A stretch of DNA of 64,000 nt from Planctomycetales bacterium. Its GTDB lineage: Bacteria > Planctomycetota > Planctomycetia > Planctomycetales > Planctomycetaceae. Positions 44,466 to 52,847 of the stretch are shown here, in pieces (the first letter of the stretch is position 1; each line of letters starts with the position of its first letter). The DNA is taken from positions 1 through 64,000 of the forward strand of contig JAPLOA010000092.1 in the NCBI GenBank assembly GCA_026400835.1, read 5' to 3'. Below the pieces are notes generated by a model that made no database searches, was not told where the DNA came from, and saw only the letters and a program-made list of their open reading frames with translations. The translations under genes were made by a program, and so were the position numbers.

Positions 44466-45896
44466 TCAGGCCAGAATCCCCTGCACAACGTGCCCGTGAA
44501 CATCGGTCAGGCGATAGCGGCGGCCCTGGAACTTGTAGGTGAGCCGCTCGTGATCGATGCCGAGCAGATGCATGATCGTGGCGTGCAGATCATGGATGTG
44601 TAGCCCGTCTGAGGCGATGTTGTAGCCGAACTCACAGGTTTCCCCGTAAACAGATCCGGGTTTGACTCCTCCGCCAGCCATCCAGATGCTGAAGCAGCGA
44701 GGATGATGGTCTCGGCCGAAATTGGGTGACAACCTGCCCTGACAATAGTTGGTTCGTCCAAATTCTCCACCCCAGACAACCAGCGTGTCTTCCAGCAATC
44801 CGCAACGCTTCAGATCTTTCACCAGAGCCGCAGCCGGCTGATCGGTTTCCTTGCACAGTTTCGGCAACGCGCCAGGAAGACCTCCGTGATGATCCCAGTC
44901 CTGGTGATAGAGCTGAATAAATCGGACGCCTCGTTCTGCCAGTCGGCGTGCTTGCAAACAGTTGGCGGCGAATGAGCCCGGAGTTGTTACATCGGGGCCA
45001 TAATCATCCAGCACCGATTTCGGCTCACCAGAAATCTCCGTGGCTTCCGGAACACTGGACTGCATGGAATAAGCCATCTCGTAATGATCGATGCGGTTCT
45101 GAATTTCAGAGTCCGGCGTTTTCGACAGTTGGTGTTCGTGCAGTTCCTTCAGACGATCCAGCAGCAATCGTCGACTCTCGTTACTCACGCCTGCCGGATT
45201 GCCCAGATACAGCACAGGATCTTTGGCCGCTCGAAACTGAACGCCCTGGTGACGCGATGGCAGGAAGCCACTACCCCACAGATGTGAACCCAGCGGCTGC
45301 CCACTTTTATCTTTTGTGATCAACACCACAAACGATGGAAGATTCGCGTTGTCCTGACCCAGACCATAACTGAGCCACGCGCCCATGCTGGGGCGACCGG
45401 CGATCTGAGTTCCGGTTTGCAGAAACGTGACACCGGGGCCATGGTTGATGGCTTCGGTATACATCGAATTCACCACACACAAATCGTCCGCGATCGCTGC
45501 TGTATACGGAAGCTGATCACTGAACCAGGCACCGGCCTGACCGTGTTGAGTAAACTTAAACGGCGATCCGACCAGAGGAATCGAAGACTGATTCCCGGAC
45601 ATCCCGGTCAGACGCTGAGTTCCCCGAACCGAATCCGGTAACTGCTCGCCATTGCGTTGATTCAGAACCGGCTTGTAATCGAGCAGATCGAGTTGCGACG
45701 GAGCACCTGACATAAACATGTAGATGATGCGTTTGGCTTTGGGGGCAAAATGTGGCTCTCCCAGAACGCCTCGGTCCTTCAATTCTGCGGAGGCCGCTTG
45801 AGGCGACAACATGTCGGCTAATGCGAGACTTCCCAGTCCGAGTCCGGATTGCGTGAGGAATTGTCGTCGAGTTTCGATGTCGGGAAAGAAGTGCAT
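44466..45896 (-). CDS. DUF1501 protein with twin-arginine leader
   Basis: 476 residues. TRRQFLTQSGLGLGSLALADM near the N-terminus is a classical Tat signal (RRxFL). The sulfatase-like body opens with IIYMFMSGAPSQLDLLDYKP and includes HQDWDHHGG (about 330), VVWGGEFGRTNYC (about 375) and GRDHHPRCFSIWMAGGGVKPG. The C-terminus HGHVVQGILA is typical of the subgroup often paired with DUF1549/DUF1553 cytochromes, but no such gene is next to it here. Divergent from the TIM-barrel gene, 330 bp away. Confidence 0.9.
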   Translation of the reverse strand: MHFFPDIETRRQFLTQSGLGLGSLALADMLSPQAASAELKDRGVLGEPHFAPKAKRIIYMFMSGAPSQLDLLDYKPVLNQRNGEQLPDSVRGTQRLTGMSGNQSSIPLVGSPFKFTQHGQAGAWFSDQLPYTAAIADDLCVVNSMYTEAINHGPGVTFLQTGTQIAGRPSMGAWLSYGLGQDNANLPSFVVLITKDKSGQPLGSHLWGSGFLPSRHQGVQFRAAKDPVLYLGNPAGVSNESRRLLLDRLKELHEHQLSKTPDSEIQNRIDHYEMAYSMQSSVPEATEISGEPKSVLDDYGPDVTTPGSFAANCLQARRLAERGVRFIQLYHQDWDHHGGLPGALPKLCKETDQPAAALVKDLKRCGLLEDTLVVWGGEFGRTNYCQGRLSPNFGRDHHPRCFSIWMAGGGVKPGSVYGETCEFGYNIASDGLHIHDLHATIMHLLGIDHERLTYKFQGRRYRLTDVHGHVVQGILA

Positions 45897-46227
45897 GGGA
45901 GTTCTCCGACTGTCAAACCGGAATCGATGCCGGATCGTTCCGCAGAATTCAGGATCAGGGCAATTATTCCGCAGCGGTAAGACGGTTCTCCGGGGAAATG
46001 TCCACCAGCGACGGAAACAATGGTCTCGACTCTACCGACTTCAGGCGATTGAGGCTAGCATGGACTCTCTCCGTGGAGGCAACTCTCAGATTCGAACGGT
46101 GAGTTCTCTCGAAATTGACGTCCGTCCTGAACGAGTCAACCGTTTTCCGCGAAAACACCAAGAGCCGCCAACCAACTTTTCAATGATTTCCCAGCTCAAT
46201 CTGCCCTCCTCCTTGAAAGACTTCGCC
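45897..46227. other. Divergent intergenic region
   Basis: Between a DUF1501 gene (minus) and a TIM-barrel gene (plus). The plus frame is open through the whole stretch but has no protein character. No promoter or repeat is evident. Confidence 0.35.
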
Positions 46228-47169
46228 ATGAATGCCGACTTGTTTTCACGCCGAAATTTTCTGCAGTGTTCCGCCGTCGCCGTGGCGGCCGGATCAGTTG
46301 TCAATGGAGCTGCTTCTGCACTGGCTCACCCGATTTCTGCATCGCTGGCTGTCGCTGAAGATGGACTCCGGGGACGTTTGTGGAAGACACTGAAGATCGG
46401 CATGGTCAATGTACCGGGATCACTGACGGACAAGATCAAAGCGGCAAAGGCGGCAGGCTTCGAGGGCATCGAAATGAATGCTCCCGGCATGGATGTTGAA
46501 GAGACCAGGAAGGCGATTGCCGAGAGCGGTTTGCCAGTCGACGGAACGGTAAATTCAACTCACTGGGATGTTCGCCACACAGATCCGAATCCGGAAGTTC
46601 GTGTGAAGGCATTGGAATCGCTGAAGAATGCGATCGTGGATACTCATGCTGTTGGTGGTCATTCCGTTCTGCTGGTTGTTGGCCACGGTAAGGATGGCTC
46701 AGAGGAGGAGATCTGGAAACGATCAATCGACAGTATCGCTCAGGCAGTTCCAGTGGCTGCACAATGGGGCATTCAGATCGTTATTGAAAACGTGTGGAAT
46801 CATTTCCATTACAACCATGAAGGCGATCATACCCAGAACGCTGACAAGTATGTGAAGTTTGTCGACGAGTTAAACTCACCGTGGGTTGGGATGCAGTTTG
46901 ACATCGGCAACCACTGGAAGTACGGCAGCATGGGCGACTGGATTCGCCAACTGGGTAAGCGAGTCTTCAAGTTGGACATCAAAGGCTACAACCGAGCCGA
47001 AGACAAGTGGGCTCGGATTTCTGAAGGCGATATTGATTACGCCGATGTGCGAAAAGCTCTGAAAGAAATTAACTTCTACGGATGGTGTGCTGCCGAAGTC
47101 GGCGGCGGAGATGCCGCTGAACTGAAACGCATCGCCGGTGAAATGGATCAGGTGTTTGGCCTGGTGTAG
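46228..47169 (+). CDS. Exported sugar phosphate isomerase/epimerase-like TIM barrel
   Basis: 313 residues with a Tat signal (FSRRNFLQCSAVAVAAGSVV, hydrophobic to about residue 40) followed by a xylose isomerase-like TIM barrel: GFEGIEMNAPG, VDGTVNSTHWD, SVLLVVGHG, IVIENVWNHF, GMQFDIGNHWKYG, VFKLDIKGY and WCAAEVGGGD. His and Glu residues at the strand ends suit metal binding. The substrate is unknown; a paralogue-like protein is at 13475-14503. The frame is open from 45811, but ATG at 46228 starts right before the Tat motif. Confidence 0.83.
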   Translation: MNADLFSRRNFLQCSAVAVAAGSVVNGAASALAHPISASLAVAEDGLRGRLWKTLKIGMVNVPGSLTDKIKAAKAAGFEGIEMNAPGMDVEETRKAIAESGLPVDGTVNSTHWDVRHTDPNPEVRVKALESLKNAIVDTHAVGGHSVLLVVGHGKDGSEEEIWKRSIDSIAQAVPVAAQWGIQIVIENVWNHFHYNHEGDHTQNADKYVKFVDELNSPWVGMQFDIGNHWKYGSMGDWIRQLGKRVFKLDIKGYNRAEDKWARISEGDIDYADVRKALKEINFYGWCAAEVGGGDAAELKRIAGEMDQVFGLV

Positions 47170-47225
47170 ATGGTTTGATGTGGCAGAGCGCGAGCCGTCA
47201 GTAAGCGGAAGCGTTAGTTCGGATT

Positions 47226-47293
47226 TTGTTTAACGGCAAGCCGCAGGCGACGGTTTTAGCTTACGCAGTCGCCGGCGGCTTGCCGTTAAACAA
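47226..47293. repeat. 68-bp palindromic element
   Basis: Arms 47226-47251 and 47268-47293 are complementary at 25 of 26 positions around a 16-base loop. The core TTTAACGGCAAGCCGC also occurs in the half-copy at 1481-1509. It lies between the TIM-barrel gene and rsmG, in a gap of about 215 bp. Confidence 0.85.
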
Positions 47294-47384
47294 TGTTTTG
47301 GCCGCGTTCCCGACTCACCGAACGGATCGCGCCGTTACTCGTGAGTAACCTGTTTGTTTCTTTAACCTTAGCGAGTGAACTCGG

Positions 47385-48071
47385 TTGACCGAATCTCCTG
47401 TGCCCGACGTAGTTGAATCCTCCAATCCCGAAGCTGATCTGCAACAACTGCTGTCAGTGTTGCAGACCCATGGCCTGATCATTCCTGATGATCAGGCCGT
47501 TTTACTGGCGAAGTATTGTCGCTTGTTGTGGGACTGGAACAGTCGGCTCAACCTGACACGACATACCGACTGGGAAATGTTCGTGACTCGCGATCTGCTG
47601 GATACTCTGGAGCTTTCAAAACACATTCCACCCAGGGCAAAAATTCTGGACGTAGGATCCGGTGGAGGAGTCCCTGGGATTCCGTTAGCCATTCTTCGGT
47701 CAGACATCAGCGTAACGTTGTGCGATTCCGTCGGTAAGAAGGCCATGGCCCTGCAGGATATCGTGAAGTCACTGGGGCTGACGGTGCCAGTTCATGCGGA
47801 TCGAGCAGAATCGATTCTGAAAACTAACCGCTTTCATTTTGTCACAGCCCGAGCAGTGGCTTCGATTGCAAAAATGATTGGCTGGTTTATTCCTTTTTGG
47901 GGAGCGGCCGGAAAACTGCTTCTGATCAAAGGTCCGAAATGGATCGAAGAACGCAACTTAGCCTCAGCCGATGGACTGCTCAAGAAACATTCAGTGGAGC
48001 AGATCGCAGCCTGGTCAACCCCTGGTCGAGATGGCCAGAGTGTGCTGCTGCGAATTAGGAAGAAGCCTTGA
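47385..48071 (+). CDS. rsmG: 16S rRNA (guanine527-N7)-methyltransferase
   Basis: RsmG (GidB) methylates G527 of 16S rRNA using SAM. The 228-residue length is normal. Family features are the N-terminal helix pair ending YCRLLWDWNSRLNLTRHTDWEMF, then RDLLDTLELS, the SAM motif ILDVGSGGGVPGIPLAI (about 85-101), CDSVGKKAMALQDIVKSLGL, and TARAVASIAKMIGWFIPF. The longest frame starts with TTG at 47385; GTG at 47400 is also possible. No gidA/mnmG is adjacent. The gene is flanked on both sides by palindromic elements. Confidence 0.94.
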   Translation: MTESPVPDVVESSNPEADLQQLLSVLQTHGLIIPDDQAVLLAKYCRLLWDWNSRLNLTRHTDWEMFVTRDLLDTLELSKHIPPRAKILDVGSGGGVPGIPLAILRSDISVTLCDSVGKKAMALQDIVKSLGLTVPVHADRAESILKTNRFHFVTARAVASIAKMIGWFIPFWGAAGKLLLIKGPKWIEERNLASADGLLKKHSVEQIAAWSTPGRDGQSVLLRIRKKP

Positions 48072-48089
48072 TCCTTCCCGGTAGTTTTG

Positions 48090-48159
48090 TCGTTTAACCC
48101 GAAGCGATCGGGGAGTTGTTTCCCGTGTTTCCTCCCTGTCGGGTTCGGATTAAACGACG
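48090..48159. repeat. 70-bp palindromic element after rsmG
   Basis: GTCGTTTAACCCGAA (48090-48104) faces TTCGGATTAAACGAC (48145-48159), 14 of 15 paired; CGGGGAG and CTCCCTG pair inside. A related 12-mer, GTCGTTTAATCC, occurs alone at about 60703. It is not followed by a T-run, so it is probably a repeat rather than a terminator. Confidence 0.75.
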
Positions 48160-48230
48160 AAATCCAGAATATGCAGACGTACTGAGATTGATCGAAACAT
48201 TTCGGTATTACATAGAAAACGCGAGAGAGC

Positions 48231-48848
48231 ATGATATCTGCACTGGAACCTGAAGGATCACCCAAATACTGGCCACCGCTGGGACTTCCCGTTGGTAGCG
48301 TGCGAGCTATCCTGACGCTGTTCGTGGTGGCGATTGTGACTGTCAGTGTGGCTCGGGGGCAGGATCTGGACTTGATCTGGACGGAAACTCTGCTGATCGC
48401 ACTGGCTCATTATTTTACCTCACGACGATTTGTTTCGCTGCCTCCGGAAGTGCTCAAGAGGATTCAGGAAGAGGGGCTGATTGAGAAGGAACAGCATCCC
48501 CTGTTTCTTCCTCGACACAGCATTCGACTCCTGATTCTTGCCGCGTTTGTGGGCCTCGGAGTTTTTCTGTATCGACACCATCGCCTGATGGAACCTCGTG
48601 CCGTATCGCTGCTGGGAATTGTCGCCGCGTATGTGCTGGGCGCGATGTTCCGCGGTGTCGGAGCATGGTTTGGCAGTCACACCGGCCATCGGCCATCTTC
48701 GGCATGGGGTGATTTCAAAGCGATTGTTGTTCTGTTGGCCGTGGGGATTGCCGGTGTTCCGGAATTGTTCGAGATGCCTGATTTCCTGCCCGACATGGCC
48801 CATCGGGTCGCGCTGGGGATGATGCTGTTCTACTTTGGCTCGCGATGA
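48231..48848 (+). CDS. Integral membrane protein of unknown function
   Basis: I do not recognise a family. The 205 residues begin with a hydrophilic stretch rich in Pro, then carry about five hydrophobic helices (about 23-41, 49-60, 97-113, 123-140 and 163-180). A charged loop between helices two and three reads SRRFVSLPPEVLKRIQEEGLIEKEQHPLF, broken by no obvious motif. No signal peptide or catalytic motif is visible. It follows rsmG on the same strand but is separated by a 160-bp gap with a palindrome, so it may be transcribed apart. ATG at 48231 is the only clear start. Confidence 0.62.
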   Translation: MISALEPEGSPKYWPPLGLPVGSVRAILTLFVVAIVTVSVARGQDLDLIWTETLLIALAHYFTSRRFVSLPPEVLKRIQEEGLIEKEQHPLFLPRHSIRLLILAAFVGLGVFLYRHHRLMEPRAVSLLGIVAAYVLGAMFRGVGAWFGSHTGHRPSSAWGDFKAIVVLLAVGIAGVPELFEMPDFLPDMAHRVALGMMLFYFGSR

Positions 48849-48900
48849 TTCGGTAGAGCATGGGAAAGCATCTCCCGGATAGATCATCCGGCTTTTGAAT

Positions 48901-50529
48901 TCAACGTGACAGACGCTGCGCATCAGCCGCAAGAGCTTGATCACCGCGAGCGATCACGATGCAGGTTATCGCGGCCGCGGACCCAAACAGGATTGGACTC
49001 TTTTCGGGCATTAAGGCCATTGACACAGCGATACCGGACCAGGCAATCCCGATCCAGCGATACGCCGTCCAGAAATTGCCACTCTTCGCGAACAAGACCA
49101 CAGAAGTTATCGCAGCCCATACACCATAAAACGCGGGGATCATTCGACTCAGATCCTGAGCCAGAAGCAGACGTAAACTGATCATGCTCGCCGCAGCGCC
49201 GATGGCATGGCCGATCCAGATCGACCAGAGTTCTCGCCGTGCGGAGTCAGAAACGAAGTGAATTCTCTGACTCCTGAAAAACACAGCAAAGAGCGGTACG
49301 TAGCCAGCAAAGATTATGCTCCAGATCCAGAACTCCGCCGCCTGTTCATGCATCAGTTTCCATACGATCAGGTTGCTGATCAAAAGGCACGGCGCGACGA
49401 TCATCCACAATAGATTTCGCAGCCCGGGGAAGTACTGGTTCCATCGCGGTCGATTTAGCCACTGAGCCAGCTCGTCGGCAAATTCCTGAGCAGACTGGTG
49501 CCGCAACGCAGGATTCTCCGACATGGATCTCTGACAGATCCTCAGCAGCGCGGGCGGCAGCTTGCCTGATCGGGAGTTAACGGCAACCTGCGCGTCCCTG
49601 AATTCCATTGGCGATCGACCGGTCAGCGTGGCCCACAGAGTTGCTCCCAATGAATAGACATCAGACAAAACGGATCTGACGAGTGCCACTTCCCGCAAAC
49701 CCGCCGGCTGCATCGCGGCGTGCAACAGTTCAGGTGCCATGTACGCCGGTGTTCCAGCAATGTTTTCGGCCGCGGACCCTGCCGGAATCTCATCAGCCTG
49801 CAGGTCAAAACATAGATCAAACTCAGCCAGACCAAAGTCTGTGATCAGCGGACGATTCGTCTCTCGCTCAATCAGGATATTGTGTGGCTTGATGTCTCCA
49901 TGCAAAACACCATGCCGATGCACGGTGTTGACAGCTCGAGCAATCTTCTCCATCACGACAGCAACCTGGTCAGGCGCCAACAGGCCATTGGCTCGAAGAT
50001 CCTGTAAAGAGACTCCTTCAACGAACTGCATCGAGAACCACGGACGCCCGTCGACTTCGCCAACATGGTAAACGGGGACGATGTTTTCATGAGCAACGTA
50101 TGCAGCAAGACGCAGTTCTCGCTCAAATCGATACTGCATCTGCCTGACGGATTCCGGACTGATGTCTGCCAATCGATCGGGCCGAATCACCTTGATCGCA
50201 TCAAGCCTTTGGAGTTTTCTATGAAGAACTCGATAGACGACTCCCATGCCGCCACGGCCGATTTCTTCCAGACTTTCGTACTCGGGCAACTGCGGCGGTG
50301 AATCATCCGCTGCCAACGCGAGGCGTACCGGCGCAGCAAGGAGTTCGATCAGGTTGTAAAGACGATAGTGTTCTGCAACCGCTTCCAGAGTTCGGCCTTC
50401 TGTTCTGTTTTCTCTTCGAGATGAAGGCGCGAGTTCAGACCTTGAGCCACTCTCTGCAAGGCGTTCCAGTTGTGCCAGAGTTTCATCGTCAGCACCATCG
50501 CTTGAGCTTCGGAAGTGGGGACTAGTCAT
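48901..50529 (-). CDS. Membrane-bound Ser/Thr protein kinase, non-RD type
   Basis: 542 residues. After an N-terminal region of about 80 residues, a Hanks-type kinase domain (about 84-355) shows the glycine loop IGRGGMGVVY, Lys113 in AIKVI, HGDIKPHNIL (His210, Asp212, Lys214, Asn217), and Asp231-Phe-Gly. Arg of the HRD motif is replaced by Gly211, so it is a non-RD kinase, usually not controlled by activation-loop phosphorylation. About six helices follow (about 375-540) in place of the usual repeat sensor. Its start overlaps the end of an ECF sigma gene by 8 bp, so the two are translated together; a kinase acting on that sigma factor is the likely reading. Confidence 0.9.
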   Translation of the reverse strand: MTSPHFRSSSDGADDETLAQLERLAESGSRSELAPSSRRENRTEGRTLEAVAEHYRLYNLIELLAAPVRLALAADDSPPQLPEYESLEEIGRGGMGVVYRVLHRKLQRLDAIKVIRPDRLADISPESVRQMQYRFERELRLAAYVAHENIVPVYHVGEVDGRPWFSMQFVEGVSLQDLRANGLLAPDQVAVVMEKIARAVNTVHRHGVLHGDIKPHNILIERETNRPLITDFGLAEFDLCFDLQADEIPAGSAAENIAGTPAYMAPELLHAAMQPAGLREVALVRSVLSDVYSLGATLWATLTGRSPMEFRDAQVAVNSRSGKLPPALLRICQRSMSENPALRHQSAQEFADELAQWLNRPRWNQYFPGLRNLLWMIVAPCLLISNLIVWKLMHEQAAEFWIWSIIFAGYVPLFAVFFRSQRIHFVSDSARRELWSIWIGHAIGAAASMISLRLLLAQDLSRMIPAFYGVWAAITSVVLFAKSGNFWTAYRWIGIAWSGIAVSMALMPEKSPILFGSAAAITCIVIARGDQALAADAQRLSR

Positions 50530-51091
50530 GGCCAGGCTCCTCCAGACAGTGTGCCAGTCGCTGACGTCCCCGATGCAGCAATCCGGCTGCGGCGGATTCG
50601 GATAACTGCATCGCCTCAGCGACTTCCTTCAAAGAAAGCCCTCTCAGATGTTTCATAATCAGCGAGGTGCGCTGGTTATCCGGCAGGGTTTGCAGAGCAC
50701 TTAGCATCAGGCACAATTGCTCATTCCTCTGCAGCACTTCACTGGGAGAGGTTTGCTCGTCAACAAGCATCATTTCCAGTCGACTCCATGACGCTTCGAT
50801 TTCCGATGTCCGCAGGCGTCGGCGAATATCGTTCTTCTGCGTTCGAAGGTGCTTGATCGCGTCCAGCATATTGTGTTGCAGGGCGCTGCGTAGCCACGAG
50901 AAGACGACGGCGGAATTCATCAGCACGAGTTGCTCCGCATTGCAGTGTGCCTCCATCAGTGTTTGCTGAACCAGATCCGAAGCTTCCAGATCACTGCGCA
51001 GGGCTGGTGAAATCATTGCTTCCGCCAGCGTCAACAGCACAGGCCGAAACCGATTCAGAGTGAAAGCGAGATTGGATTCAGAGTCCGTCAC
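50522..51091 (-). CDS. ECF-type RNA polymerase sigma factor
   Basis: 189 residues with sigma region 2 (about 30-90, including LEASDLVQQTLMEAH and FSWLRSALQHNMLDAIKHL) and region 4 (about 130-185, LPDNQRTSLIMKHLRGLSLKEVAEAMQLSES cut at the helix-turn-helix). The order and spacing are those of planctomycete ECF sigma factors linked to Ser/Thr kinases rather than anti-sigma proteins. No anti-sigma gene is adjacent; the kinase gene starts inside this gene's last codons. It should direct transcription of an unknown regulon in response to the kinase. Confidence 0.9.
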   Translation of the reverse strand: MTDSESNLAFTLNRFRPVLLTLAEAMISPALRSDLEASDLVQQTLMEAHCNAEQLVLMNSAVVFSWLRSALQHNMLDAIKHLRTQKNDIRRRLRTSEIEASWSRLEMMLVDEQTSPSEVLQRNEQLCLMLSALQTLPDNQRTSLIMKHLRGLSLKEVAEAMQLSESAAAGLLHRGRQRLAHCLEEPGHD

Positions 51092-51241
51092 ATATGGCCC
51101 ACATAAACAAGGGCGACATCCCCGGGGCCGCCGTGCGCGAAAGATGGAAAAATCCCGGCAAATCCGCGCATAATGTCAGCGCCGTTCTCGCCTTGTAGCA
51201 CAGAAGCAGTTTTTTGACTCTCAATCAGGCGGGTGAAGTTT

Positions 51242-52675
51242 ATGCGAACAACGAATTTTGGCGGCAACATTGAGCTGAATCCGAGGTCTTTTTACACGCC
51301 CCAAACGGAACAGGAGGTGCTCGAAATCCTGGACAGGCACCCGGGGCAGCGGATTCGATGCATCGGCCGCCTTCATTCGTGGAGCAAAGCCATTGAAGCC
51401 AACGATGTTCTGCTGGATCTGCGGCAACTGAATCATGTGAGAACCGCAGATCAGAATCATCAACCCACGGTCGATGTCGGAGCCGGATGTCAGATTAATC
51501 GGCTTTTGTCGGAACTGGAACGCCAGAAGAACTGGACTCTTCCGTCGTTGGGATTGATCACCGAACAATCTGTGGCCGGAGCCGTGTCGACAGCGACTCA
51601 TGGATCCGGACGGAATTCCCTGTGCCATTATGTCATGAGTGTCCGAGTTGCTCGCTACGACACCATAACCGGTCGAGCGACGATCATTGAGATCACCGAA
51701 GGAGAAGCACTTCGCGCGGCAAGATGCTCGCTCGGATGTCTTGGCGTCATTCTCAGTGTGCGAATGCAGTGTCGATCGGCGTATCGTGTCGAAGAAAGCT
51801 TTCACGAGTATTCAGAGCTTTCAGAAGTTGTCGCGGCTGAGGAACAGTTTCCTTTGCAACAGTTCTTCCTTGTTCCGTGGCGATGGAGTTACATGGCACA
51901 ACATCGGCGGGAGTCCTCAAGGAGTCGTTCCGTGACCGCCTGGCTTTATCGATGGTATCGGTTTCTGACGATTGATGTGGCGATGCATCTGCTGATCCTG
52001 CTGCTCGTACGTCTCATTCGAGTGAAGAGTCTGATCCGGCTGATTTTTCGCCGAGTGATCCCGACGTTTGTGGTTCGCGACTGGTCAGTAGTGGATCAAT
52101 CGAGTCCGCAATTAGTCATGGAGCATGAACTGTTTCGACATATCGAGCTTGAACTCTTCGTCACCAGAGACCAACTGGAACCGGCGATGCAGTTTGTGGA
52201 GCAGGTCCTGTGCGTTGCAGGCGGAACAGTCCAGGAAATCGAGAATTCATTTCGCCACAAGCTGTCCCAGGTCGGACTTGAAGAAGATCTTAGTTCGTTG
52301 GCAGGAATCTACTGTCATCATTTCCCGATCTGCATCAGAAAAGTGCTGCTGGATGATGCGTTGATTTCGATGTCCAGTCCACGGGATGTTTCAACGGATG
52401 AACTGGCAAATCTGCCGTGGTACGCGATTACCTTCACCTGCTATGCAAGAGGTAAAGATCGGAACGCTTTTGAGACTGTCGGACGGTTTTTGAGTCGCAG
52501 CATGGCGTCACTGTTTGCGGCTCGCCCACACTGGGGAAAGCTGTGCTATCTCCAGCCGGCAGAACTTCGAAAACTCTACCCCCAGTTTGCCGCTTTTCGA
52601 CAAGTCTGCAAGGAGTACGATCCAAACGGAAACTTCCAGAATGACTGGACGAGACAGTTGCTCGAAGAAGCTTAG
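51242..52675 (+). CDS. FAD-linked oxidase, aldonolactone oxidase-like
   Basis: 477 residues of the VAO/PCMH flavoprotein superfamily. The FAD-binding half shows FYTPQTEQEVLEIL, the phosphate loop RIRCIGRLHSWS, LLDLRQLNHV, VDVGAGCQINRLL, and GAVSTATHGSGRN. The C-terminal half ends HWGKLCYLQPAELRKLYP and YDPNGNFQN, the family's ALO-type ending. A hydrophobic stretch (about 238-262) might touch the membrane. It likely oxidises an aldonolactone or sugar alcohol; the substrate is unknown. ATG at 51242 is preferred over GTG at 51233 because GGTG lies at the right distance. Its end is separated from the next gene's chosen start by 172 bp. Confidence 0.82.
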   Translation: MRTTNFGGNIELNPRSFYTPQTEQEVLEILDRHPGQRIRCIGRLHSWSKAIEANDVLLDLRQLNHVRTADQNHQPTVDVGAGCQINRLLSELERQKNWTLPSLGLITEQSVAGAVSTATHGSGRNSLCHYVMSVRVARYDTITGRATIIEITEGEALRAARCSLGCLGVILSVRMQCRSAYRVEESFHEYSELSEVVAAEEQFPLQQFFLVPWRWSYMAQHRRESSRSRSVTAWLYRWYRFLTIDVAMHLLILLLVRLIRVKSLIRLIFRRVIPTFVVRDWSVVDQSSPQLVMEHELFRHIELELFVTRDQLEPAMQFVEQVLCVAGGTVQEIENSFRHKLSQVGLEEDLSSLAGIYCHHFPICIRKVLLDDALISMSSPRDVSTDELANLPWYAITFTCYARGKDRNAFETVGRFLSRSMASLFAARPHWGKLCYLQPAELRKLYPQFAAFRQVCKEYDPNGNFQNDWTRQLLEEA

Positions 52676-52847
52676 CCAATCGGAACTAAGTCGCTCCATG
52701 GCGCGGTTCGCATCAAAACTCAGTCCGATCGTTCGCCATTTAGATATGAGTGGTTACCATTGCGGCCCCGCTGTTTTACGATCGCCGGTTACTTCCGCCG
52801 ACGATTCTTCGATGTTCGCCATCTGTCTGCCATCAGGAGGTTCCGCG

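Noticed and set aside
52515-52847. 111-residue extension of the tandem hydrolase
   Set aside because: It overlaps the end of the previous gene, and ATG at 52848 has an excellent AGGAGG and starts a signal peptide.
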